Positions 35,604 to 45,352 of a stretch of 64,000 nt of DNA are shown one piece after another. The DNA is from Clavelina lepadiformis. Its lineage: Eukaryota > Chordata > Ascidiacea > Aplousobranchia > Clavelinidae. The translations under genes and the position numbers were made by a program. Numbering within the stretch: position 1 is the first letter of the stretch; every line of letters begins with the position of its first letter. A model generated the notes under the pieces. The model did no database searches, had not been told where the DNA came from, and was given only the letters and a program-made list of their open reading frames with translations. The stretch covers positions 622,501 to 686,500 of the forward strand of contig NC_135243.1 in NCBI RefSeq assembly GCF_947623445.1. Reading direction: 5' to 3'.

Positions 35604-37037
35604 ATGCCGTCATTAGATGCCATGGATGGTCCCTACAGTTGCAACGTGCATTCTGTCCCAGTGATTGGAAACTTGATTCTAGAAGAGTTGAAATTGATTC
35701 GGAAAGATATGAATGAAGAAGTGAAAAAGTTAACAGAAAAGTTTGAAAGTTTCATGAAGTTATGTCAAGTGAACTCCGATGCTAAGGAGATTGAAAACCT
35801 GCATCAAAACAACGATGTTAAAAATGTGAGATTCTTAAACACCGAAGATACCTCAGACTCAAATATCAGTGTGAAGCAAGAACCTATTTTTACAGATGGG
35901 ACTAACGTGACATTCAATGCGATGGATATTTCCGATTGTTTTAATGACTTACGAGTTCCAGAACTTCAAACAGTTGTGAAGCAAGAAGCTTTATCCCCCA
36001 AAATATCTGACCAATCATTCTTTGGCTTTTCATTTAACAAAATTTGTCACAGTCGTCCAGATAACGGCAGTTCATCTGAAGAGAATGACGTCAGCGACAA
36101 ATTGTTTTCTAACCTGCGGGGTTCCCAGCCAGAACCATCATCAACATTGTTGTCTTCAAGTAAAACCACCCTTACCAGAGCCACTTCAGATAAAAATCCT
36201 TCCAAGCGTAAGTCACGTCGCAAACCAAAAACTCCAAAAAGTAGTAAGGTTAAAGAAGAATGTTCTGATTCCACATTCAATGATGAACAGGTTAATGCTG
36301 TTGTAACCAACGTGCATTCCGATGATTTAAATTGGAATAACCATGAACAGGAAATTTTGAACGATTTTGAGAATGGAAACATCGAAAGCTCTTCTGTCAT
36401 AGAAAGTCCGAGTTTGTTAAAAACTAAACCTTTAATGAAAATTGACATGAGGCTGCATGACAAACTGAAAAAGGTTGAAAATCATGAAAAGAAAAGTGAT
36501 AAGACCCATGTATGTGTCGTCTGTCAGAAATCGTTTGCAAAAAATGCCAATTTAAGAAACCATATGTTGGTACATTCTGAGAGCCAAATTTATAAATGCT
36601 CTGATTGTGATAGAATGTTTCATCGGGAAGCACACCTCAGATTCCACCAATACTCTCACAAAAACTCGGACAAAGGCTACCAATGCAATATCTGCAAGAA
36701 ATACCTTGTCAGCTCGTCCAATCTTCGCTTGCACATGAAGATACACACAGGTGAGAAGGCATTTGTATGTAAGATCTGCAATAAGTCTTTTGTCTTTCCC
36801 AACGACCTGAAGCGCCACACTAGAACCCATACTGGGGAAAAACCCTTCAAGTGCAAAGTTTGCAAAAAGTCATTTTCAAGAAGAGACAACTTGAAACTGC
36901 ACGAATACACCCACTCTGACGACAAGAAACCTTACCCCTGCACCATATGCAGCCGGTCTTTCACGTGCCCTAGTTATTTAATGACACATTATGCCAAAGC
37001 ACACGCTGATATTAAGCCTTTTACCATACCATCATAG
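35604..37037 (+). CDS. Six-finger C2H2 zinc-finger protein (ZNF-b)
   Basis: Single-exon frame. Two in-frame ATGs exist: 35604 (weak context) and 35622 (GCCATGG, strong context). The second gives 471 aa and is preferred. The N-terminus carries ILEELKLIRKDMNEEVKKL and MDISDCFNDLRVPELQ, matching ZNF-a. Two VKQE motifs fit SUMO acceptor sites. A basic patch (KRKSRRKPKTPKSSK) looks like a nuclear localisation signal. Six C2H2 fingers occupy about residues 296-465, with TGEKA/TGEKP linkers between fingers 3-5. A likely nuclear DNA-binding regulator and tandem-duplicate partner of ZNF-a. No orthologue could be named. Confidence 0.9.
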   Translation: MPSLDAMDGPYSCNVHSVPVIGNLILEELKLIRKDMNEEVKKLTEKFESFMKLCQVNSDAKEIENLHQNNDVKNVRFLNTEDTSDSNISVKQEPIFTDGTNVTFNAMDISDCFNDLRVPELQTVVKQEALSPKISDQSFFGFSFNKICHSRPDNGSSSEENDVSDKLFSNLRGSQPEPSSTLLSSSKTTLTRATSDKNPSKRKSRRKPKTPKSSKVKEECSDSTFNDEQVNAVVTNVHSDDLNWNNHEQEILNDFENGNIESSSVIESPSLLKTKPLMKIDMRLHDKLKKVENHEKKSDKTHVCVVCQKSFAKNANLRNHMLVHSESQIYKCSDCDRMFHREAHLRFHQYSHKNSDKGYQCNICKKYLVSSSNLRLHMKIHTGEKAFVCKICNKSFVFPNDLKRHTRTHTGEKPFKCKVCKKSFSRRDNLKLHEYTHSDDKKPYPCTICSRSFTCPSYLMTHYAKAHADIKPFTIPS

Positions 37038-37385
37038 AATACATTATGCTGACAGCACTACATCATACAAGCTGATTGTGTTTTTACCTTGTTCATAAAA
37101 TTTGAATCATATTAACTTGCTCATATTCTTTGCTGTGTGTTGACCATAGTGTTTGCTGATTAAACCATGTGAATTTTTATAAAAGTTATTGTAGCACTTA
37201 CTAACTCTACAACAATACTCTTTCTTGTTTAACACCCATCATTCTTAAGCCAACAAAATATTTCTCTTTGCTGCAAATAACCTCATAAAAGATTCATTGA
37301 TATTGCGTGTACATTGCCATGAAGGGTTGCTAACGTAGTTCTAGTTGAAATTTCTATTGGTGAAATGTAGCTACAGTGTTATAGC

Positions 37386-37718
37386 CAGGGTTGCCATACC
37401 GTCCTTATTTTAAAGGTCCGTGTCTTAGAAAATATGTTTGTCCTTATTTCTAAGAAATGTCCTTATTTTCACTTTCGTCCTTATTTTTAGGGCGGATGTG
37501 GGCACTTTTGTCCTTATTTTGGGCATTTTGTCACTTTACGATACCATTTTGTACCAAACAGATACCAAAATCATGAACATGCAGATAGTGTCTTGTTTTT
37601 TTTTTTTTTTTTTTTAGGAACATTGGTTGCTTTCTCTTGTTTTACACTGTTTAAGGTGGAATTCCTCGTTGATTTTCTAGTCGTCCTTATTTTTTAGTTG
37701 AAACTGATGGCAACCCTG
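37386..37718 (+). mobile_element. hAT-type MITE, 333 bp, with 8-bp target duplication
   Basis: Ends are inverted repeats (CAGGGTTGCCAT... and ...ATGGCAACCCTG). It is flanked by a perfect 8-bp direct repeat GTTATAGC at 37378-37385 and 37719-37726, the hallmark of hAT elements. The interior has repeated CCTTATTTT words and an (T)n run, with no coding capacity. It is the same family as 39872-40151, in opposite orientation. Confidence 0.92.
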
Positions 37719-38146
37719 GTTATAGCCCAAACACGTCAGCACGAGCTTTTGCAGTAATATCTTTCATATTTCTTATTCTTTATCCATTCATTGTATTTTC
37801 ATTTTCTAACTTTACATGTCATCCAATGTGGTGCTAATTTACCTGACACTTTGCTCGTTTTGTATTATTTGACACATTTTTATCATACTGCTACTAATGC
37901 AAGCTTAAACGTCTTACGTTTTATTTGGAGGACTGTCCATCTCTCAAAATAAATTGTCATTGAAGGTTTACCACCTCAATGCACCGGGTTTTTTAAAACA
38001 ATGTTTGCATGTATTGTCTCAGTCAGTCGACGTAGCTACATTAGCTAAAAGTGCGCCAAAATCACATCACCGTGGCAAACAATCAAGACCAAGTGTCTTT
38101 CGCTTTCGAGTACATTAAATGGTTTAAAAATAGAACTAGAGAAACG

Positions 38147-39434
38147 TCAGTTGTCAGGACGAGGTCGCAGAATAAGTCTTCCACTCTATAAAACATCAAT
38201 AACATTAGCTCCCAGCCACAAAATAACTTACTGTGAGTTGTAGCTCTGTCAAACTACTTTCATCTGCTAAAGTGCACAGCCTTGAAAGATTATTGTATAC
38301 TTTGAAATAGAATAGATAAACAGCCAAATAAAGTTGTCTTCAAAAACATGATAAAAACGTTACAGCTCCTCACCTCATCGCACGACATATTGTAATCTTC
38401 TAAAACTGACTGGAGTCGACCAACAATTCTGTTCAACATAGAAACATTTTAGAAGCCATACAACTAAAAACTCTATGATTTTGTTGGACTCTTACGAAAG
38501 CATTTAAATAGCTAGCTAGACCAAGCAGAGGGTGGTATGGTTGGTGTTGTATTTTAGCCTGGGATTTACCCTAGCAGTTGGTTTGTTTGAATGTTCTAAG
38601 TTGCTTGCGAATTTAAGCTAAAAATTGCCATGACGGCTTCTTTAAACACGACCAGAATAGATAAGTTGGTGTTTAATAGCAGTTATACTTATGCATTGAT
38701 GGCAACGTAACTTACATGGACGGTGCGACAACTCTTTTGTGAATGCCAACAAAGAAGAGGACAATCAAACACAATGAGCTCAACGTGAAAAACGGATGAA
38801 GCCAGAGCGAGTGAAGGAATGGTTCCTGCAGCATATTTTAAACTCATTGCACAAAATGAAGACAAAAATTTCATTACCAGCTAAAAAAGGTTTAAAGAAA
38901 ACAGAGCATTTCCAGTTATAGCTGCTGCAACATAAGCATAAAAGCAACTAATTATTTTAACTAAGTTGCATTTGCATCCTTAATGTCATTGCATACCCTG
39001 GATGTGTTTGGGTCCATCAGCCATAACCAAGCTCCAGTGGCTGTGCAGATCGAGATTGCGATCAATAACACTAAAGCATAACAAAACATGTTGAATGTTT
39101 CGATAACACTGTGACATCATAAGCAAATCGCACTTGACTTACTTCTCCACCGCGACGTGGAAGGTTGTAAGTAGGTGATATACTCCATGAGTCGTCTCTC
39201 AAATGCTTTTAAATCTACAAAAACAAAATCGAAAGCAACAAGACTTTAAACAAAAACATGTCAAAAAAACTTATTGACAGCATAAAATTACTGAAAAGTT
39301 CGGTTTTTAATCGAACTTGTGGGACCATTATGATGTACATGTTGTAACAAATGCTGTTACGGTTTAAATCAAACAAATTGCAGAATTTTACCTTCAGTTT
39401 GATCGACTGAGTTCATTCTGTTCGACATTGGCAT
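38147..39434 (-). CDS. CNEP1R1: Nuclear envelope phosphatase regulatory subunit 1
   Basis: Six short exons: 39392-39434, 39143-39214, 38997-39070, 38716-38825, 38374-38428 and 38147-38185. They join in phase to 130 aa; human CNEP1R1 has 125. Landmarks: [12 protein letters not shown], then membrane span 1 around [31 protein letters not shown] leading into span 2 ([18 protein letters not shown]), then [11 protein letters not shown] and the LILRPRP tail. The human protein has [23 protein letters not shown] and YNMSCDD at the same places. Known role: it binds and stabilises the phosphatase CTDNEP1 at the nuclear envelope/ER, which dephosphorylates lipin to control membrane lipid synthesis. The exons are too small to be noticed as long frames. 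The gene lies between two inverted copies of a hAT MITE. Confidence 0.93.
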
Positions 39435-39871
39435 GACAGCTTTTCCTTCAATCGACAATACACATAAAAATGAAAGTGATCTCGTAAGAATGCTTTTACA
39501 TAAAAATAAAAAAGTCAATTCTTGATTTTAAAACAATTAGGCTATAAAACAGGATGAAACTGCAAATAAAAAAATGCCACATGTAAAATATTACAAAACA
39601 TTAAGTACGTCTACACCACTGGCCGTCGGTTACTGGGTTACCAAAGTAAGGTAAAGTGACCTAACCTCTCAAATCCTAATTGCGTAACCGGCTAGCTGTT
39701 TACTGAAGATGTTTTTCTCCAAAATCGGAAGCCGGTGGAATACCGTCAACGCTGTCTAGGCTAAACTACCTTTGATATTAAATTCCGGTCCAGGTTCAAG
39801 CCTGTATATACATCAAGTTATCGCAATTTTGACAACGTAGATTTTTAGTGTTTTCAACCTAGGCCTATAGG

Positions 39872-40151
39872 CAGGGTTGCCATCAGTCTCAACTCAGAAA
39901 TAAGGACGACTAGAAAATGAACGAGGAATACCACCTTAAACAGTGTACAACAAGAGAAAGCAACCAATGTTCCTAAAAAAAAACAAGACACTATCTGGAT
40001 GTTCATAATTTTGGTATCTCTTTGGTACATAATGCCCACCTCCGCCCTAAAAATAAGGACGAAAGTGAAAATAAGGACATTTCTTAGAAAAAAGGACAAA
40101 CATATTTTCTAAGACACGGACCTTTAAAATAAGGACGGTATGGCAACCCTG
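39872..40151 (-). mobile_element. hAT-type MITE, second copy, inverted, 280 bp
   Basis: Reverse-complement relative of 37386-37718, with the same CAGGGTTGCCAT ends. It is shorter by an internal deletion around the poly-T and GGGCATTTT region. The flanking 8-mers (CCTATAGG and CCTATTAT) agree only in part, so the insertion is older or has mutated. It lies upstream of the CNEP1R1 start. Confidence 0.88.
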
Positions 40152-40437
40152 CCTATTATATCCTATTCAGTAGCCTATAGATTCTTTACAATTTCATCTT
40201 CAGATTTTAAATGTTCTGAAAAAGAAAGCTACTAATAAAACGATTAACAATACGAAGTTAAATTAGCAATTAAACACCTTCAAACTGCTGTGAGCTAGCT
40301 TATCAGCAGCTAGCTTATCTGTAACTGAAGACTTAACTGTGTGTGTCTATGAGTCAGTTAAAGAATAGAATAAACAGGAAAGTGTCATTTCCGAACAACA
40401 AAGATGAAATTTGTTTCAACGAAATCATATAAATGAG

Positions 40438-41060
40438 TATTGTATTGTTTATTTTTCGCCATCAATCGTGCAGAGCGTAAGTTACGTTACCAACCGTTGC
40501 AGTTACAGCACAAAAAAACCACATGCTCACGAACAGTCATCGAGCAGGAAAAAGTGGCAAAGCCCAAGAGCTTAAAACATGCAAGATAGCAATATTTTTT
40601 GCAATTGTTAAAAATGAAGCACTATCCTTCTCTCTACAAAATAAGAATGGGAAAATCTTCCAGTTCATAAAAAATTATAGCTTTGAATAAAATTAAGCCC
40701 AGGTTAGCAACGTACCAAGAACCTGCCGCATTTTGCTTTAGGAAGTCTCTTCGCAGACAAGTATGTTTTCCGAAAATTTAGTGCTTCGTCACTATTCTAT
40801 TGTTATAGCAATCTTAAGGATATCGAATCATTTTTGTATTGTATTGTTTATTTTTCGGCATTGGCTGAGGGTGGCGAAAAGTTTGGTACTAACCTTGTTC
40901 TAGACTGGTCAAACAAGAAGTACACTCACATACAATCAACGAATGGGAAAAAGCGGCGAAGCGTTGAAGGCTTAAAATGTGCAGCATATAAGTTACAACG
41001 ATGTTACAACGATGTAAGGTTGGCAACGCCACTAAACCCAGAATGCGATTATGTTAAAAT
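40438..41060 (+). repeat. Two divergent copies of a dispersed repeat
   Basis: Copies at about 40438-40600 and 40834-41060 both begin TTGTATTGTTTATTTTTCG and share AAAGCGGCAAAGC-like and GGCTTAAAA-(T/C)GTGCA words further on. A third related stretch is at 63055-63290. They are non-coding; the 104-aa frame over the second copy is a chance frame. Possibly a SINE or MITE family; no ends were defined. Confidence 0.5.
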
Positions 41061-41214
41061 TAAACGAAACCATAATAAATCAAAAAACGCACAAATTTTG
41101 AATATTTATCAAAAAAAAACTTGTTTAAGGAAAACGTCGAGGGCATGATTAGAAGTTGTTATTGTAAGTTAGGCCTTCAAGTTGGATGGCAAAAATAAAA
41201 CCTCACCAAAACAA

Positions 41215-41275
41215 ACACCGTCCCAGGGATCAAATCCCGTTTCTGTGGCCAAGGTGAGAGCATGATCTTGGATCC
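41215..41275 (-). repeat. tRNA-like fragment
   Basis: Minus-strand GCTCTCACCTTGGCCACAGA followed by a T-arm-like GGGATTTGATCCC resembles the 3' half of a tRNA. The 5' half and acceptor stem are not recognisable, so it is more likely a tRNA pseudogene or SINE piece than a working tRNA. The rest of 41275-42960 shows no gene. Confidence 0.3.
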
Positions 41276-42969
41276 CCCAACAACAGCACTAAAACGAATT
41301 AAACCAACTAAAACAGCACACCTTAACGTTCCCATAAACAGCTGCGAATAATATAATTCAAGATAGTACGCTCAGCATAAGGTATTCTCATTGTCGATTA
41401 AAATAATTGCAATTTCCTACTAGGCCTATGGGACAATAACATAAGAATTTCAATAAAAAGTTGATGTGAATGTCCAGCGTAAGCGAAGATGATAATCTTC
41501 TATTTGTGACGAAGTAGACCGCGATAAATTACCAACACCTCTTCCTCATCAAGTCCACTGTAGGCCGAAGTGTTTTTCTATTCTCTTCTGACTCATGCGA
41601 AGGGGCTGTTTCTCAGCATTACGGGCGGGTTGATGTACAGAATTATTTATGTATGTATGTGCAACTCGGTTTAATTTAGGCAGGAATTAAAATCTTTCTT
41701 CCAGTAATGCGGCAAATAGGCTATTATTGCATATTTTTACTCTGCAAGACTTTAACGATATCAAATAAATGACAACTAGCCTACAAACCTTAGTCTGAAT
41801 TTACTGCTTTATAAATATTATGGTTTTGGTAATCTTGGGTTTCGTGGTGGTGCTAGCTTTTCATCGTTATATCGAAAATGCATTTTCATAGCTTAATTGC
41901 ACGTTTTAAGCCTTAGTGCTTACTGCTCACTTTATTATGCGGTTAAGATTAGCATCAGTTTTCCCGCTTCCCACAGGCAAAGGCAATTAACAAACTATAC
42001 TGTCCCCAACCATTCAGAAAACTATCAAAGTAGGTTAGGCGAGATCAAACCGATTACGAAAAAGTTTGAATAGCGCTTATTAATTGGAGCTGGGCATTCC
42101 AATCGAGGCCACCAACACACTTTCAACGATTGTATTCATACGATTTTATTGGCAAGCAAAATGTTTTTAATAACAAAGTGTATCTTGCTTAGTACGGAAT
42201 TATCGCCATTTTCGATAAAAACTAGTGGAAGTGAAAACACAAATTGCAAGAACAAACCCGAAGCTTATTTAAATAAAACGCCAAATGCGCTGCTGCCGTC
42301 TAGCGGTCGGGTAAAAGCGGTCGGTGTCACCAATCTCATTGTCGATCTTCACTAGCCTAGCACCCTTCAAGAACACTGGGGGTACAAAATCTGGAAGAAC
42401 CATTTCACAAATTTCGTGCATACCGTCACCACATGTCCATATCAGGCAATAGGTAAAATCTCTACTTTCCAATGAGTCAGTACCACGGCTGGCATTGTGA
42501 AAGAATTAGCACTGTAATTAATTAATTAACAAAATCTACGCTGATACAAATCCATCTCTTATTTCTACAACTTGGTCTGAAATATAATCAAGCGATACGT
42601 ATCGATATAACATTTTAAAATACAACACATGCAAAAATTATGTTTTGAGATATATTTCTTCCCATTACTGCATGGCAACATGGAAAGATTTGTCAGGTTG
42701 AATGCTTATTAGATTATATGCACATCCATTATAAAAACACAAAGAAACATGCAATAAACACTATGTCAGGCTTTCGGAAGTTTGCCAGTAAAGCTTTAAT
42801 TACCATTTGAGATTTTTAATCACTGCTCAATGCGTTCTTGCAACAATCTAAGCATTGTGACATCAACAAACACACGCTTTCTAAATCAAGTAGCATGCAA
42901 TAGTAACCACATTATAATTAGGAATATAAACACTGCGTAGGTGATGTTAATCAAGCACCGAGTGCTCAA

Positions 42970-43527
42970 TCATTGTTTTGCGTATCGATACAGATACGTG
43001 TCGACAGATTGCTTAAATTGCTTGGGGTTGCGTTTATATTCATCTGCTGCTTCGATATTTAATGGATCGTCAAAGTCAACCAAATCGATAAATAACGAAT
43101 AAAGACCCCAGATAACGTCCTTGATTGACCTGGTGGGTGCCCAACCGGAACCGTCTAATGAGTGGTCACGCAAAATACTAAGACAAACATTTCCATCTAA
43201 GCTTATGTTAGGGTGCCACAAGCGCGTAATGCATTTTACTAACGGAGGTTGGATATTGTAATCCTCCGACACAAAAACACTAAATCTAAACACTCCTCCT
43301 TTCCACCAACCCTCATCCGGTTTAATGATCACCGTGAATTCATATATTTTGTCCGGGTTTTCGAAATCAACTTGACAGTTTGAGTTGAGATGATCCCCAA
43401 TTTCTGCAATTTCCTTGGTCAGGAGTTTGTCTCTGACAGTGGCTCTTCGGTCACTCGATTGCGGACCAAGCGAATTATTCCCCTTTTTCGCTTCCGCCTC
43501 CTGAAGCTTCTTCTTTAGGGTAATCAT
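42970..43527 (-). CDS. UBE2F: NEDD8-conjugating enzyme E2 F, intronless
   Basis: A single 185-aa frame, the same length as human UBE2F and collinear with it. The N-terminal extension (MITLKKKLQEAE) corresponds to the segment that docks into the NEDD8 E1. The UBC fold has WHPNIS, the active-site Cys115 in GNVCLSILRDHS, GWAPTR, and DDPLNIEAA near the end. Known role: transfers NEDD8 from UBA3-NAE1 to cullin 5 together with RBX2. The ATG is the first in frame, shortly after a T-rich/A-rich leader. Orthologues usually have several introns, so the lack of any here suggests an ancient retrocopy or complete intron loss. I saw no poly-A tail or target duplication that would prove retroposition. Confidence 0.96.
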   Translation of the reverse strand: MITLKKKLQEAEAKKGNNSLGPQSSDRRATVRDKLLTKEIAEIGDHLNSNCQVDFENPDKIYEFTVIIKPDEGWWKGGVFRFSVFVSEDYNIQPPLVKCITRLWHPNISLDGNVCLSILRDHSLDGSGWAPTRSIKDVIWGLYSLFIDLVDFDDPLNIEAADEYKRNPKQFKQSVDTYLYRYAKQ

Positions 43528-43529
43528 TT

Positions 43530-45180
43530 TTATCTCAATGAAGCGATATCTCCATTAACATTTTTACACACCTAAAGATATAGACGTACATCTTTGATAA
43601 CAAGGAGACATAAGGATAAAAGAATGCCACTATACAGTATAGTGAAGCGTTTTGAAGACTATGATTAAAACATAAAAAGTATCGCTACAAAAAAGAAATT
43701 TTAGCCATGGAATGACCAATGGCTAAACAGGCGGTTCATGTTAAGCAGAAAAACAACCAGATCTTGATCAATAAATCTTTTTACACAACCACCTGCTATC
43801 TTTAACTGTGGGCAAAAGCAACAATGGGGAAGTATTAACAATTATACCAATTTAAAAATGTTGAATAACTAAATCATGAACATTATTCACTTGAGGTGGA
43901 GTAGCATGAATCAACGCAGTCAGTTAAATATTTTAGTTCTCTTCGTATAAAAATTTGTTGCACAAAAATATTTTGTCCTTGCACACATCTAAACAAAAGG
44001 TATTATTGCATTAATCATTTTAATTACACAAGTTCGCAAAAAAGCTAGCATCTTATCGCACACAATTTATGAAATTCTGTACAGCACGCCTATTAACAAT
44101 ATCTTATGCAAGGATTGGTCAGCTCTGATAACAGCTTTTCTCTGTGTTTGTGTTGCAGTCAAACCATACTCATGTCATAATGTACTTTGTGACGTATTTA
44201 TCAAATCTTATCTTGAAAAAAAGGAAGTTTGACTTTGCCTTTTACAAGTCTAATAAAGAATAAATACAACTTTGCCTTATTCACTGCAAGGCACGTTACT
44301 CATTGAAAGCAGAGTGAAGACATTTTTCTCTCGATTGTTGGTAACCAGAATGACGAAAAACCAGATTTGTTTCAGCACTTAATATATTGTAAACTATAGT
44401 CATTGTTAATTGACAACGCTTTCTGTAGCTTTTCACAGCACTTTATATTGAGACCATTATAATCATGCAATGGCCTTAGGTGTCACAAACAGCAAAATGC
44501 CGTGAATAAAACGGAGCTACTGCTGAGCATACCTAGGCACTTTCATTTTATTGTACTTTGCCAGATTGGAAAGTTTATTAAGTTAAATTAATTTTGCCAA
44601 ATAACTGTAACGTGCTGCTGTCACACTTTCTACTATGTCGTGCACGCATGAGGCTGCTCAAGGTATATGCCACACTTTGTATTCTACACGCCGATTTATA
44701 AGATATAAACAAAAAAGCTGGTTGTTTGAACGCCAATTTATAATAAATCAACAAGAATCGAGCCTTCCGTGCAGGTCATCATGCCAAAATTTGCGTCTTT
44801 GCACGCGCGATTAGTCAAAATCTGTCTTTTCTATTCAGGGTGTTAAGAAGTACACTCAGCCTTCTCGTTTGGGGAGTCAGAACTCTCAGTCATTATGTTT
44901 TCAGTTTACGTTATGCGCCACACATGTTTTAATTTGGTGCAATATCGTTGCCTTTTAAGCTATTTTACTTGCCTCTGATCGATCTAACTATTCTAACATA
45001 TGCGAAAAATTCTGATGCTTACCGTAGTGCCTGCAACCAAACACTGAATGTATACCGTAGCCAAGCGGCTATTGTCCGCCAATCTGATCTGACCGCTAGA
45101 TTGGAGCTGGGCACAACGCTCATTTACTGAAAATATGTTACGTCGTTTTTCATTTTTTTGCGGTCAGTGGTTTGCGAAAG
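43530..45180. other. Intergenic DNA, no gene seen
   Basis: AT-rich sequence upstream of UBE2F. Around 44690-44820 it contains one copy of a dispersed repeat (GTTTGAACGCCAATTTATAA, GCCAAAATTTGCG) also present at 61810-61975. Nothing else is recognised. Confidence 0.45.
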
Positions 45181-45199
45181 TTCTCGGCTGTATGGCTCG

Positions 45200-45344
45200 T
45201 GTTCTGTGTTAGATTTCCAGAGACGCTGTCGTTGTAACGTCATTGTACATGGCATGCTTGGGAACCGGGGCTCGAGCGATGAATTCTCCGCCAGGTTTAA
45301 GCTGTGCAAAGTCTTTCCACAGTCCGAGAGTAAATAGTATATCA
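45200..45344. repeat. Dispersed repeat shared with CH-gene intron 3
   Basis: Moderately similar to 6180-6310 and 28140-28265 (shared GGCTCGAGCGATGA core, then CTTTCCACAGTCCGAG against CATTCCTCATTCCGAG). It is interrupted on its right by the hAT transposon at 45353. Family unknown. Confidence 0.4.
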
Positions 45345-45352
45345 TACTAGAG

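Noticed and set aside
36047-36463. A 138-aa antisense frame inside ZNF-b.
   Set aside because: Shadow of the zinc-finger coding strand, with no domain and low-complexity Ser/Leu content.
40834-41148. A 104-aa plus-strand frame.
   Set aside because: It covers a copy of a dispersed non-coding repeat and is not conserved in the related copies.
42970-43527. Calling UBE2F a retrocopy with certainty.
   Set aside because: No poly-A remnant or flanking duplication is visible, so only the intronless state can be stated.
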